In this document: positions 24,657-33,489 of the stretch, piece by piece
Position numbering within the stretch: position 1 is the first letter of the stretch
Layout: each line of letters opens with the position of its first letter
NCBI RefSeq assembly: GCF_013113735.1
Contig: NZ_CP053346.1
Span: 682,001 to 746,000, forward strand
Length of the DNA stretch: 64,000 bases
Origin: Sphingomonas sp. AP4-R1
Lineage (GTDB): Bacteria; Pseudomonadota; Alphaproteobacteria; Sphingomonadales; Sphingomonadaceae
Reading direction: 5' to 3'
The notes under the pieces: generated by a model
What the model saw: only the letters and a program-made list of their open reading frames with translations
Databases searched by the model: none
What the model was told of the DNA's origin: nothing
Position numbers and translations under genes: made by a program

Positions 24657-25767
24657 CGCCCAATGGCAGATGGTCAACCCAGCGCTTGAGCCTGTCCGAC
24701 CGCCAGAAACGGCGAACCGGAATGAGCGGATTCCACCGGCCGCGTGCAGGAGCAGCACGTCGCACGATCCGCCACGTCCGTTGCAGCATGTTTGCACGGT
24801 GAGCAGGCCGGGAAACGGCTATGGCCGTCCTCTGCTCCGTTGGTGGCGAAAGCATCGGCGCTGGCAGGCTTGCGGCAAGCGAAGCCTGATGATCCGCGAC
24901 GGCACACGCCGCGCGTTCCGCCAGTATCTCCACCCGCGCGAACGCCCATGACAATTCCTCGCCCGAAATGCGGTAGGATCGCCCATAGCGTGCCTCGACA
25001 TAAGCACGGCGGATGCAGCCGAACGCGCGACGCTCGAACCGGCTGTCTCGTGGCCATGCCAAACACAGGTGCGGGTCCAACGCTTCCGCCGCCTCGCGCA
25101 GTTCATCCAGCGCATGGGTACGCGGAGCGTGCAGGCTGATCGACCGCAACACGGACAGATAGAAATGCTCGCACGCCTGATGCAGCATCAGCGCCGCCAT
25201 CGGCGGATCTCCCCGGTTCCGGTAGAAAGCCGCGCCCGCCAAAAAGCCGGTTCCACGCCTATGCCACAGGATGAACTCCGCGACGCCCCGGATAGCGCGT
25301 TCCCGCATGGGAAGATGGCGCGGCTCGTGCAGGCGCAAGCCCTCCATCTGGTAGAGCGCGATACCCTGCTCGGCGATGGTGACGAAATAGGGATTGCCAT
25401 CGGTCAAAGCGCCTTTCACCCGCTCAAGGCTTTCCACAGACAGCCGCACCGGGCGGGTGATCTCGCCATGCTCCCATGCGCGGCGCAGCCGGTCGCGCAC
25501 CAGCCGCCAGTCGCGTTCGCTGCGGGCGAGGCGGGAATAGTTGACGATGGCCAGTAATGGGAACGCTTCCCCCGGCGCGACCTCCGCCTAATCCTTTTCG
25601 GCATGGGGACCGTGCAGGATCAGGGTGAGGATGCGGCCCGCCCGGAAATGTTCGGAGCATCGGCCCTTGGTCGTTTCCTCGAACGTCTCGAACAGGATTG
25701 TGGTGATATGGAGAAGCTCATAACGGATTGGGGCGGGCAGATGATCGGCGTCGGTGCGCAGCATCAT
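24466..25767 (-). pseudogene. Second nucleotidyltransferase-HEPN gene, interrupted by an in-frame TAG
   Basis: ATG 25767 overlaps the stop of the Tat-protein gene (ATGA) and encodes MMLRTDADHLPAPIRYELL and RAGRILTLILHGPHAEKD. TAG follows at 25590-25588. The same frame is open beyond it (AEVAPGEAFPLLAIVNYSRL) and gives a HEPN-like region: MAALMLHQACEHFYLSVL and FGCIRRAYVEARYGRSY. It aligns along its length with the copy at 23191-24153. The segment with metal-binding residues is shortened around the stop. The open frame continues to 24466, overlapping the STN-like gene, so its true end is uncertain. Confidence 0.65.
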
Positions 25768-26408
25768 GACCGCGCCTCCTGTGGGCGAAGCCGACAACCC
25801 TTCGGGCGCGGATGGCCGGTCACGTCGTGCACGCGGTCCACCAAGGCGCGCACAAGGGGCTTGATCGTGGCGGGGATGAATCCGCCTGTCCGGGGCCGGT
25901 CTTCCTCCCACTCGTCATAGTGATAGCCCCATTTCCAGTAGGGCGAGAGAACGATTGCCAGCCGCGCCATGTCGGGGCAGTCATGGCCAAAGCCGCACGC
26001 ATTGGCGTAGGTCAGCGCCTTGGCGATGTCCTGCTTGATGTGGCGGGCGTTCCACGCATCGGCAAAGCCCACGTCGAGCAGATAGGCGCACAACGCTTGC
26101 TGACATACGAAACCGGCTTGATGCAGCGCTTCTTTGGGCTGTCGTGGGGCGGCGAGAAAATCCGCGTCCAGCGCGAGCATCCAGCGTTCCGCCTTGTGAT
26201 AGCGGAAGCGGCTGACGCTCCGTCCCTCTTTCGTGCGCGCAAGCGTCACGGGTTCGTCTCGATAGCGTTGGTGAAGCGTCGCCAGCGCACCGCTCCAGGG
26301 CGAGGCAATCGCCGACGCGGCAACCGGCGCTATCGTCAATCCGCGCAGCAAGGCGCGGCGGGATGTGCTGATCTTCGAATCACTGGACGGAAATTCACGC
26401 TTCGCCAT
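25764..26408 (-). CDS. Tat-exported protein of unknown function
   Basis: Protein of about 214 aa with a twin-arginine signal (STSRRALLRGLTIAPVAASAIA). The mature region contains HKAERWMLALDADFLAAPRQ, FVCQQALCAYLLDVGF and SPYWKWGYHYDEWEEDRP. I do not recognise the family. ATG 26408 has a GGAGG 7 nt upstream. It begins a minus-strand unit that continues, with ATGA overlap, into the NT-HEPN gene. It diverges from the ribbon-helix-helix gene across a region bearing a 12-bp inverted repeat, so it is probably regulated there. Confidence 0.62.
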   Translation of the reverse strand: MAKREFPSSDSKISTSRRALLRGLTIAPVAASAIASPWSGALATLHQRYRDEPVTLARTKEGRSVSRFRYHKAERWMLALDADFLAAPRQPKEALHQAGFVCQQALCAYLLDVGFADAWNARHIKQDIAKALTYANACGFGHDCPDMARLAIVLSPYWKWGYHYDEWEEDRPRTGGFIPATIKPLVRALVDRVHDVTGHPRPKGCRLRPQEARS

Positions 26409-26465
26409 TGCCGCGCCTCCATCGGCTGAGCCTTTGAACTGCGTCTCGCCGCCCAAAGACTATCC

Positions 26466-26513
26466 GATATCGGTTATAACCCTAAAGAAGGCTATTTATC
26501 AATAACCGATATC
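26466..26513. promoter_or_regulatory. Divergent promoter with 12-bp perfect inverted repeat
   Basis: GATATCGGTTAT (26466-26477) and its exact complement ATAACCGATATC (26502-26513) are separated by 24 bp. The left arm is itself part of the palindrome CCGATATCGG. The region is AT-rich compared with its surroundings. It sits between the divergent Tat-protein and ribbon-helix-helix genes, so it is a strong operator candidate for the RHH protein. Confidence 0.6.
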
Positions 26514-26543
26514 CCTTATCAAACTTGCGATTGAAAGGGCGCT

Positions 26544-26750
26544 ATGGCCGGTTACGACACTTCCATGGGAAGACCGCCGCTTGGAGTGAAGACAACCGTT
26601 GTTCGTCTGCCGGATGGCTTGGCGGAGCGAATAGACGATCTGATCGGCCCCAATCGGCGCGCCCAGTTCATCCGCGAAATCGTGGAAAGGGAGGTCGAGC
26701 GGCTGGAAAGCGAACGCGAGGCAAAATCAGGCAAGCCGCCTTCGACCTGA
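26544..26750 (+). CDS. Ribbon-helix-helix (CopG/Arc-type) DNA-binding protein
   Basis: Protein of 68 aa. The segment VKTTVVRLPDGLAERIDDLIG gives a beta strand followed by a first helix, and RAQFIREIVEREVERLESERE forms the second helix: the RHH dimer fold. The ATG has AAGGG 6 nt upstream. No toxin gene follows it (the next 368 bp are empty), so it is more likely a repressor of the divergent operon than half of a toxin-antitoxin pair. Confidence 0.7.
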   Translation: MAGYDTSMGRPPLGVKTTVVRLPDGLAERIDDLIGPNRRAQFIREIVEREVERLESEREAKSGKPPST

Positions 26751-27118
26751 CGGAAAACCCTCAGTCGGCGGTTGTCGGGCATTTCGTAAATCCGACAGTA
26801 ATTTTCGGACAGTTTCAGCGAAACTACGGCCGCGCAGCACCGGTAATCTATGCCACCAGCCCAGACACACTCGGCTCCTGACGGAAATTGATGTGGTCTA
26901 CGTCGCCGCAAATGTTCACGTTTTTCCATGTCCGAGTAAGCATTGTGGGAATTGGCGATCGGGAATAGCTTTCGGGAAAGCGAGACCCACGGGGCGTCCG
27001 TCATGGCGATCGGCGCGATCGGATTCCGGTCACACCTTCCCAATCGAAATAGGCGAAGCGTTGCTCCATACCCGTAAGCGCGCGATGAACCGACCCGCAG
27101 TTCACGACCGAGGGCATC
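26751..27118. other. Intergenic region without recognised feature
   Basis: These 368 bp separate the RHH gene from the methyltransferase gene. No reading frame with family resemblance, strong hairpin or repeat was noticed. A promoter for the following plus-strand gene is expected here. Confidence 0.5.
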
Positions 27119-27907
27119 ATGGCCGAAAGTGAGCAAGGCTATCTTCGCGATGTTCAATATCGCTTTCCCGACCGGCTCAAGGCGCGGTCGATCCTGCATA
27201 CCCGATATGGTCGGGGCGACTGGTTCGAGTGGTTGGCCGCCAACATCCCCCTGCCTACGGGCGGCCTGATTGCCGACGTAGGGTGCGGTGCTGGATCGTT
27301 CTGGACAAACGCGCCGCAAAGCGTGCCGTCCGATCTGAAACTGCGTCTATTCGATATTTCCGAAGGCATGGTGGGCGCAGCGCGTACCTCCATTGCCGCC
27401 ATGCAGCGGTGGCATGATGTTGAGGCTTCCGTATCCGACGCGGTTGCGCTTCCGATGGCCAGTGCCAGCGTGGACACAACGATAGCCGTTCACATGCTCT
27501 ACCACCTCGCGGACCCTGCTTCCGGGTTAAAGGAAATGGCGAGGGTTACTCGCGAAGCCGGTGCTGTAGCTGTGGTGCTCAACCCGGCAAACACGATGAT
27601 AGAGCTTTCGGAGTTGGCGCGGGCACCGTTCGGAGGCGAGCGTGATCCACGATCGGAGCCGCTGTCATCGGAGCAAGGGCTTGCGCTCATGCAGGGCGAG
27701 TTCACCAAGGTCGATGTGGTTAGATATGATGACGAACTGCGTGTCACCGATCCTGTCGATCTATTAGGTTATCTCAATAGCTTGCCGATCGCCGACAAGC
27801 CGGGCGTCATGGAGAAGCTAGCGATTGCCGTTGAAGAGGCTTTCCGCCGAACGGAGGGGGGTTTCACCATCACGAAAGCATCCGAACTGCTTATAGGGCA
27901 CAAATAG
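27119..27907 (+). CDS. Class I SAM-dependent methyltransferase
   Basis: Protein of 262 aa of the Methyltransf_11 type. SAM-binding motif I is LIADVGCGAGSFW (about residues 50-62). Acidic motif II is LRLFDISEGMV, the motif III region is DAVALPMASASVDTTIAVHMLYHLAD and motif IV follows. The acceptor is unknown. The start ATG 27119 opens directly into the conserved frame. It is the first of the plus-strand cargo genes of the element; the 155-bp gap to the protease gene suggests separate transcription. Confidence 0.82.
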   Translation: MAESEQGYLRDVQYRFPDRLKARSILHTRYGRGDWFEWLAANIPLPTGGLIADVGCGAGSFWTNAPQSVPSDLKLRLFDISEGMVGAARTSIAAMQRWHDVEASVSDAVALPMASASVDTTIAVHMLYHLADPASGLKEMARVTREAGAVAVVLNPANTMIELSELARAPFGGERDPRSEPLSSEQGLALMQGEFTKVDVVRYDDELRVTDPVDLLGYLNSLPIADKPGVMEKLAIAVEEAFRRTEGGFTITKASELLIGHK

Positions 27908-28062
27908 CGCTCTGCCCGGCTGTCTCCCAAAACCCGTTTCCATTCGAGACGGTCTTGGCGGTTCCTAATCGGGAAAGCTGGTGCAGCGCTACGCAGCATC
28001 GTAGGCGTCAGCGGATCGAGCCAAGCCGATGCAGTATAGGCGTGAAGGGTGGAGGAAATCTG

Positions 28063-29502
28063 TTGTTCAAAGGAGCCGCACTAATAGCCTCGCTTCTCGT
28101 CGCGACGGCCGCCCTTACGAAGCCGCCCCCTGCTCAGAATTGGGCCGCGATGGCAGGGGAGGATATTGTCGCCGCTCACAACATTATCCGCGACAATCAT
28201 CCCGGCCCGGTTGATACGCAAAACCCTAGGTTCAATGACTGGCTTGAGAAAGGTCGATCACTGGGCCTTGCGAGGGCTAAGTTGGCAAAGACCGAAAGCG
28301 ATTACTGGCGGGCGCTGACTTTCTACATCAACGGGTTTCAGGACGGACACCTCACAGTCCGGCGCAATGGCAGCGTGACCCAAGTCTGGCCCGGCTTCCT
28401 GACCGCCACCGATGCGTCGGGGGTTACACGCATCACCGTCAGCACGATCGCGGCGGCTCCGATCGGCGCACGAGCGGCAGAGTGCGACGGTGTGCCGTCC
28501 ACGCGCCTGCTGGACGAGCGGGTCCATCCATACCTCACGAACGCTGGCATAGCGCATGAGCGCCTGCTTACCGCTTCTTACCTGTTCGTTGGCGAGGCGA
28601 GCGATCGGCCGAAGCTGATGAAGGCTTGCAGGATCGAGACGGGCGTCGGTGCGCCGCGTCGTATTCTGCTGGACTGGAAACCCATCGACAAGGCCGACCT
28701 CGCGCAACGGCTTCCTGAAGCGCAAGGAAGGGTGGAGCCGCCCTTGGCTGTGCGCCAGATCGACGGGGTGTGGTTCGTCTCCCTGCCATCCTTCAACTGG
28801 TGGGGCGATCAGGCGGCCAAGATGCAGGCGATGGTGGAGGAGGTGAAGCGGCAAGCTGGCACGCTTCATTCCGCTTCCCAAGTCGTCATCGACGTTCGAG
28901 GTAATCCGGGCGGAAACAGCCAGTGGGCCCGCGAGATCGCATCCGCCCTATGGAGTGATAACGCCGTCTTGGCGATCACCAATAGCTTCGATCAGACGGT
29001 CGATTGGAGGGCATCGGCCCAGAACGCCCAGCTCACTCGCGCATCTGCCGCTCGCTCAATGGCGGCGGGGCTGACCGAGGATGCAAGAGGCCGCAACCGT
29101 GTCGCCGACCAGATGGATGCAGCAAGGGCCAAAGGGCAAGACTTGTTCACCGACGCCGAACTACCGACGTCGCGCGGCCTTCCGTCAGGTTACACGTCGC
29201 CGTTCAAAGGCAAGGTGTTCTTCCTCACGGACATGCGATGTGCCAGCGCCTGTCTGGATTTTGCCGATGTTGTCACCCGCATGCCGGGGGTCACGCATAT
29301 CGGCCAGCCGACCTCGGCCGATACCGTTTACATAGACAACGTCGAGATACCGCTTCCAAGCGGTGACGCCCGGCTAAGCTACTCACTTAAGGTCTACCGG
29401 CACAGGCTGCGGGGCAGCAATCAATGGTACACCCCAAAGGTGGTTTGGCCGGGAGGGCAGATGACAGATGCCTCTGTGGCACGATGGGTTGCTACGCTCT
29501 GA
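28063..29502 (+). CDS. S41-family (C-terminal processing type) secreted serine protease
   Basis: Predicted periplasmic protease of about 479 aa. TTG 28063 is chosen because GGAGG lies 7 nt upstream and the product then opens with a signal peptide (FKGAALIASLLVATAALTKP). Features of S41 are YWRALTFYINGFQDGHLTV, VVIDVRGNPGGNSQWAR and the nucleophile region FFLTDMRCASACLDFADV (Ser about 395). A PDZ domain is not obvious. The substrate is unknown. The gene end lies shortly before the kinase-like gene, so co-transcription is likely. Confidence 0.78.
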   Translation: MFKGAALIASLLVATAALTKPPPAQNWAAMAGEDIVAAHNIIRDNHPGPVDTQNPRFNDWLEKGRSLGLARAKLAKTESDYWRALTFYINGFQDGHLTVRRNGSVTQVWPGFLTATDASGVTRITVSTIAAAPIGARAAECDGVPSTRLLDERVHPYLTNAGIAHERLLTASYLFVGEASDRPKLMKACRIETGVGAPRRILLDWKPIDKADLAQRLPEAQGRVEPPLAVRQIDGVWFVSLPSFNWWGDQAAKMQAMVEEVKRQAGTLHSASQVVIDVRGNPGGNSQWAREIASALWSDNAVLAITNSFDQTVDWRASAQNAQLTRASAARSMAAGLTEDARGRNRVADQMDAARAKGQDLFTDAELPTSRGLPSGYTSPFKGKVFFLTDMRCASACLDFADVVTRMPGVTHIGQPTSADTVYIDNVEIPLPSGDARLSYSLKVYRHRLRGSNQWYTPKVVWPGGQMTDASVARWVATL

Positions 29503-29575
29503 GTTGCTGACAATCTGGGCTTTTACCGAAGCATCATTGTTTGAGGGAGAAAGCATAGATGTGCGAGATGGACCA

Positions 29576-30508
29576 ATGGATGTGGTCGCCGCCTTCCCGT
29601 TCGATCATCCGGGCGAGCCCGTGTCGCTCTACGACTATGCGCCCGTGCTGCGTGTTCGTGATCGTCGCGGCGATTGGGTTCTGAAGCGAACGGGGCTGGT
29701 CCATTCGGACGGCGAGGCGATCGGACATTGGCTGACGGCGCTACAAGGCTTGGGCGTCGATGTGGTGGCCCCGGCAGCGCACCTCCACCCCAATCCCCGC
29801 CGCCTTGATGACGGCAAGGAGTGGGTGGTCTATCCCTTCGTGTCGGGCACCGGCTACCATGCCCATGAAAGCGAGATTGCCGACGCCGGTCGTTTGCTCG
29901 GCCGGATGCACGCGGCCGATTTGCCCGAGGCGAATGACTTGGCGATCTACAGTGAGCCCGTGGTGCGAGATGCCGAATGGATCGAGCCGCACCTTGTTTC
30001 GGCGGAAGATGCCATCGAAACCGCCGGTGCGGATCGACACGCATTCCGGGAGGCGACGCTGGCACGCCTTGCCACGGCCAAACCCGTCATGGGTTTGCCG
30101 CTCGCCGGGTGCAGCTTCGACTTCAAGGCGTCGAACCTCGTTTTCAGCCCGAAACCCACGCTGGTCGATCCGGACCATGCGGCACGGATGCCAAGGCTCT
30201 ATGACCTCGCGGTCGCGCTGCTCCTGTTCCACTGCGACCTCTCCACCGCTCCCGGTCGATTATGGACGCCGGCCGAGTGGGCGGCCTTCTTGATGGGCTA
30301 TGCCGAGCATGTCGCCTTCACTGACGCGGAACTGGCGGCGTGGTCGTCGATCCTAGAACTGGCATGGCTCGATCAAGGCGTCTGGCTTTTGGGAAACTGG
30401 CCGGAGGGGTGGGCGGACGCGAAGGATCGCGCATACCTTTTGGACGTAGCCACCTTCGACCCGGCGATGTTCCTGCTAACGCCTCCCGATCAGACCTTGA
30501 GCGGTTAG
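29576..30508 (+). CDS. Aminoglycoside phosphotransferase (APH)-fold kinase-like protein
   Basis: Protein of about 310 aa with an APH/choline-kinase-like pattern: a N-lobe beta region with VLKRTGLVHSDGEAIGHWL and a hinge VVYPFVSG. A catalytic-loop equivalent LAGCSFDFKASNLVF and a metal-site equivalent TLVDPDHAARMPRLYDLAVALLLF follow. The usual HGDxHxxN is changed to CSFDFKASN, keeping Asp and Asn but not His. ATG 29576 is taken as start; the frame is open to 29468, which would overlap the protease gene. Nothing identifies it as an antibiotic resistance enzyme. Confidence 0.6.
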   Translation: MDVVAAFPFDHPGEPVSLYDYAPVLRVRDRRGDWVLKRTGLVHSDGEAIGHWLTALQGLGVDVVAPAAHLHPNPRRLDDGKEWVVYPFVSGTGYHAHESEIADAGRLLGRMHAADLPEANDLAIYSEPVVRDAEWIEPHLVSAEDAIETAGADRHAFREATLARLATAKPVMGLPLAGCSFDFKASNLVFSPKPTLVDPDHAARMPRLYDLAVALLLFHCDLSTAPGRLWTPAEWAAFLMGYAEHVAFTDAELAAWSSILELAWLDQGVWLLGNWPEGWADAKDRAYLLDVATFDPAMFLLTPPDQTLSG

Positions 30509-30599
30509 CGCACTTTCCCGATCAACGATTTCAATTGGGAACGGAGATGGCCGCGTCCGGCACGTTGCGAGGGCCGAACGGATGTGGAATGCTTCGGAT

Positions 30600-31070
30600 A
30601 TGACCAGTTCGGGTGGATGTCAGTGCGGAGCGGTGCGCTTCCGGGTTGAGGGTGCCCTGGAAGAGGCTTCTATCTGCCATTGTCGCATGTGTCAGAAGGC
30701 CACTGGTGGACTGTTCGGGCCTTATGTCGGAGCGCCATTCGACGCGGTGATTTGGACCCGAGGACAACCAAGCTATTTCCAGAGTTCCAACAAGGTGCGT
30801 CGCGGATTTTGCGGAGCCTGCGGGACGCCTCTCACCTTTGAGTATGGCGAAGGGCATATCAGTTTCGCACTTGGTGCTATGGATGACCCACGATCAGTAA
30901 AGCTGAGCGAGCAACTTGCTTCGCCTGAGCGGATCGCCGATTTTGAAGCACTAGCCGGTCTACCAGAACATTCGACCGACGAGCCGCGAGCGGCTGCTCA
31001 CTTGGCGAGTATCATTTCCTTTCAGCATCCTGATTATGACACCAGCGATTGGCCCCTCGATCGTAAGTAG
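30600..31070 (+). CDS. GFA-family (glutathione-dependent formaldehyde-activating-like) zinc protein
   Basis: Protein of 156 aa with the three conserved zinc cysteine clusters of the GFA/CENP-V fold: GGCQCGAVRF, CHCRMCQKATGG and GFCGACGTPL, followed by FALGAMDDP. Most members have no proven substrate; the founding enzyme condenses formaldehyde with glutathione. ATG 30600 gives the usual short N-terminus; ATG 30582 is in frame. It lies 91 bp after the kinase-like gene. Confidence 0.8.
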   Translation: MTSSGGCQCGAVRFRVEGALEEASICHCRMCQKATGGLFGPYVGAPFDAVIWTRGQPSYFQSSNKVRRGFCGACGTPLTFEYGEGHISFALGAMDDPRSVKLSEQLASPERIADFEALAGLPEHSTDEPRAAAHLASIISFQHPDYDTSDWPLDRK

Positions 31071-31132
31071 CGAGCTGATCGCCGGGACGCGGCCTTTCCC
31101 GAAATTCGATCCTAATTGGGAAGGCTGCTTGC

Positions 31133-32149
31133 CTAATTGGTGCGATGGCCTAGCCGCCAGATGAGAAGTCGGATGAACGGTTCGGGGTCGTCGAGGCGGA
31201 ATGCGATCCTGTTGAACGGTTCTCGCTTCTTCAGGAACGAGCGACGAGGCAATGGGCGATCCAACCGCAGCATGATGTTTGGCCAGGCCAGCAGCGCCGC
31301 GTTGAGGGTTGCGGAGGCGCGCACCTCTTCCCCCGTGAAATTGCTTTCGATGGCGACGATCGCGTCGAGCGGAACGAGTTGGTCGATCAGGAAGCCAGCT
31401 CGTACCCGCACTCCCTCCGGCGTCAGCAGCACCGGCCTGAACCGGAACGACTTGATAACGCCGACCAGATACACGAAACCTACATCGCTCAGGATGAACA
31501 TGACGACCGAGGCAATGTGGCTCCAATGCCCGATCAGCAGATGGTAAACAGCAATCTCGATCGCCGAAAGGACCAACAGCATGACGCACATCGGCGTCAG
31601 GTGCTTGTGATAGGCAAAGGCGTGTGCGTTCGTGGGCACGTCCGCTGGCCCGCCCCAGCGGAACAACGCCATGTGGATCACGGTCAATTCCGCTGCGGCC
31701 AACCTAACAAGCGCTGGCGGGAATATCTCCGATATGGCGGATACCCACTGCTCCCTCCGATCGCTGCTCAGCCTGCTTAGCACCCGACTCGCCCGGGCCA
31801 TGGCCCACGCAACATGGCCGACAACGACAACCACCATCATGAGCGCCAATGCGGGCGTTTCCAGCAGCACGCCACGAACCGGCGAGGGTAAACCCAACCA
31901 GACGGTAAAGCTCGCTCCGGCCAGTACGCCCAGAACGGCGCGACACTCCGGTTTTCCCGATGAACGGGCAAGTAGCGCCAGCATCAGCGTGTCCGAGACA
32001 ATCCAGAGGGATAGGACCAGCGCAACGAATGGATAGGATGCTGCTAGCGGTGTCCGTACCGCCATTCCGGCCAAGGCTATGATGCCGAAAGGCGCCACCT
32101 TTGCAGCAATCTGCCAACGATTGAAACCGTCACTGGTCCGGGTTGTCAT
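31133..32149 (-). CDS. Polytopic inner-membrane protein of unknown function
   Basis: Protein of 338 aa with about six or seven hydrophobic segments (for example FGIIALAGMAVRTPL, FVALVLSLWIVSDTLMLALL, LALMMVVVVVGHVAWAM, MCVMLLVLSAIEIAVYHLLI and VVMFILSDVGFVYLVGVI). A C-terminal cytoplasmic PH-like region follows (RPVLLTPEGVRVRAGF, LVPLDAIVAIESNF). No family was recognised. It converges with the GFA gene and stands alone. The intact frame and clear membrane pattern support a real gene. Confidence 0.65.
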   Translation of the reverse strand: MTTRTSDGFNRWQIAAKVAPFGIIALAGMAVRTPLAASYPFVALVLSLWIVSDTLMLALLARSSGKPECRAVLGVLAGASFTVWLGLPSPVRGVLLETPALALMMVVVVVGHVAWAMARASRVLSRLSSDRREQWVSAISEIFPPALVRLAAAELTVIHMALFRWGGPADVPTNAHAFAYHKHLTPMCVMLLVLSAIEIAVYHLLIGHWSHIASVVMFILSDVGFVYLVGVIKSFRFRPVLLTPEGVRVRAGFLIDQLVPLDAIVAIESNFTGEEVRASATLNAALLAWPNIMLRLDRPLPRRSFLKKREPFNRIAFRLDDPEPFIRLLIWRLGHRTN

Positions 32150-32276
32150 TCAACCCCCTGTCTGCGTGTGCGAATGGCCGAGCGCTGGCCATCGGTACTG
32201 TTACTTCAACTCTGCTAACGGGACTAAACGAGAAAATGATGGAATGATGGAATAACGAAAAACAGACCACCCGCTA

Positions 32277-32718
32277 TTATGGTCGGGTCGCGACATACCC
32301 GACGCATAAACCACCTTGAAAGCCTATATGCTCGAAAAACTGCGCACGCGGGGGTCCGTTTTACCACTTTGCATCAAGACATGGTGACAATCGACTTGCC
32401 AAGCGTGTTCGAGCGCCGCTGTTACGACCGCACGACCAAATCCTCATCCCTGATAGTCAGGATGCGTGGCGACATTCTCAAAAAGCCATGTTGCCGACCT
32501 CCCCGAAGGAGATTTGGTGCAGTTATTAGGGTTCAAGTCGCAGCAACCCCTTTATCCCCGTCGGCGACGAACACTGCAATCGTCTGGCTCTCGATTGTTT
32601 CCCGCCAAATCTGCTTCGCCCGGCCGAGAGATTGAACAGCGGGACTAAATCCAACGGCTTCGAACAGCTTCAACAGGCTGCGCAAATCCTCCATGCAGGC
32701 GTGACGGACGCGGGGCAT
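32277..32718 (-). pseudogene. Decayed GNAT-family N-acetyltransferase
   Basis: Starting at ATG 32718 (MPRVRHACMEDLRSLLKLFE) the frame reads a GNAT N-terminus and meets TGA at 32535-32533. Past it, APNLLRGGRQHGF continues, then after a frameshift FENVATHPDYQG, a second TGA where arginine is usual, and GFGRAVVTAALEHAW and CHHVLMQSGKTDPRV. After another break GFQGGLCVGYVATRP ends at TAA 32277. At least two stops and one to two shifts prove decay, while the whole family outline is still legible. Confidence 0.72.
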
Positions 32719-32846
32719 TATACACCGTTCATACACAAACGGGCTTTGACCCGTGAGGCCAAATCGAAGCAGGCGCACGCGCTCCCGCCCCCTCATGTCG
32801 AAAATCAGGTAAATCCGTCAGAGGCCGCTGGTGGCGTTCAACGGTG

Positions 32847-33152
32847 TTATTCCAGCCCGAAATCCGGGGGAATGTCGTGGGGCCACATGCGCGCGCCATG
32901 GATCACACGAAGGATGCGGACTGTATCCCCGATGATCTGATAAGGCGCGACATAGGGCGTGCGCGCGATTACCAGTTCGCGCGTGCCTTCGATCCGGCCC
33001 GGCCGCCCACTGTTCGGGAAATCTTTGAGGCGCTGGGCCGCTGCTTCGATCCGCTCATCCACATCGGCGGCGGCTTGAGGATTATCCTCGGCAATCCAGA
33101 CGAATATCGCCATACGGTCGGTCGCGGCGCGATTGGACCACGCGAGTTTCAT
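32847..33152 (-). CDS. RelE/ParE-family toxin
   Basis: Toxin of 101 aa with the ParE/RelE fold pattern: MKLAWSNRAATDRMAIFVWI, IEAAAQRLKDFPNSGRPGR, TRELVIARTPYVAPYQI and VRILRVIHGARMWP. The P..GR..GTREL.I motif and the terminal VIHGAR are diagnostic. Members either cleave ribosome-bound mRNA or poison gyrase; which applies is undecided. The start overlaps the antitoxin stop by 4 nt (ATGA), the usual arrangement. It probably stabilises the mobile element. Confidence 0.85.
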   Translation of the reverse strand: MKLAWSNRAATDRMAIFVWIAEDNPQAAADVDERIEAAAQRLKDFPNSGRPGRIEGTRELVIARTPYVAPYQIIGDTVRILRVIHGARMWPHDIPPDFGLE

Positions 33153-33454
33153 TGCACCGGCTTGATGCCCTTTCGCGCGTTCGCGCGAAGCTCGGCGAAC
33201 CGCGCGGCAACCTCTGTATCGTCAATGTCAGGCCGATCATCGTCCAGCGCTTCCTGCACCCGCGCCCTGAACCACTGGTCATAGGCTTGCCGCTCTACCA
33301 GCAGTTCCATGGGCGCAACGCCTTCGCGAGCGGTGCGGGTCAGAAGGATGCGCACGGCGTCCGATACTGTAAGCCCCATCCGCTCGAACACGGCGGAGGC
33401 ACGGTCCTTCACGTCCGAATCGATTCGGGTCTGAATCAGGGCATTGTTGGCCAT
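33149..33454 (-). CDS. RelB/DinJ-family antitoxin
   Basis: Protein of 101 aa. The N-terminal ribbon-helix-helix (NALIQTRIDSDVKDRASAVF, ERMGLTVSDAVRILLTR) is typical of RelB/DinJ; the C-terminal acidic part wraps the toxin. ATG 33454 has a GGAG in range, and an in-frame codon at 33517 would add an unusual leader. A 17-bp palindrome 19 nt upstream of the start is a likely autoregulatory operator. Toxin gene follows with overlap. Confidence 0.85.
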   Translation of the reverse strand: MANNALIQTRIDSDVKDRASAVFERMGLTVSDAVRILLTRTAREGVAPMELLVERQAYDQWFRARVQEALDDDRPDIDDTEVAARFAELRANARKGIKPVQ

Positions 33455-33472
33455 GGGATCACTCCTTCGATC

Positions 33473-33489
33473 CGATTGTAATTCAATCG
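33473..33489. promoter_or_regulatory. Palindrome upstream of the antitoxin gene, autoregulation site candidate
   Basis: CGATTG-taatt-CAATCG is a perfect 6-bp inverted repeat with a 5-bp spacer, just upstream of the RelB-type gene. Ribbon-helix-helix antitoxins repress their own operons at such sites. Confidence 0.5.
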
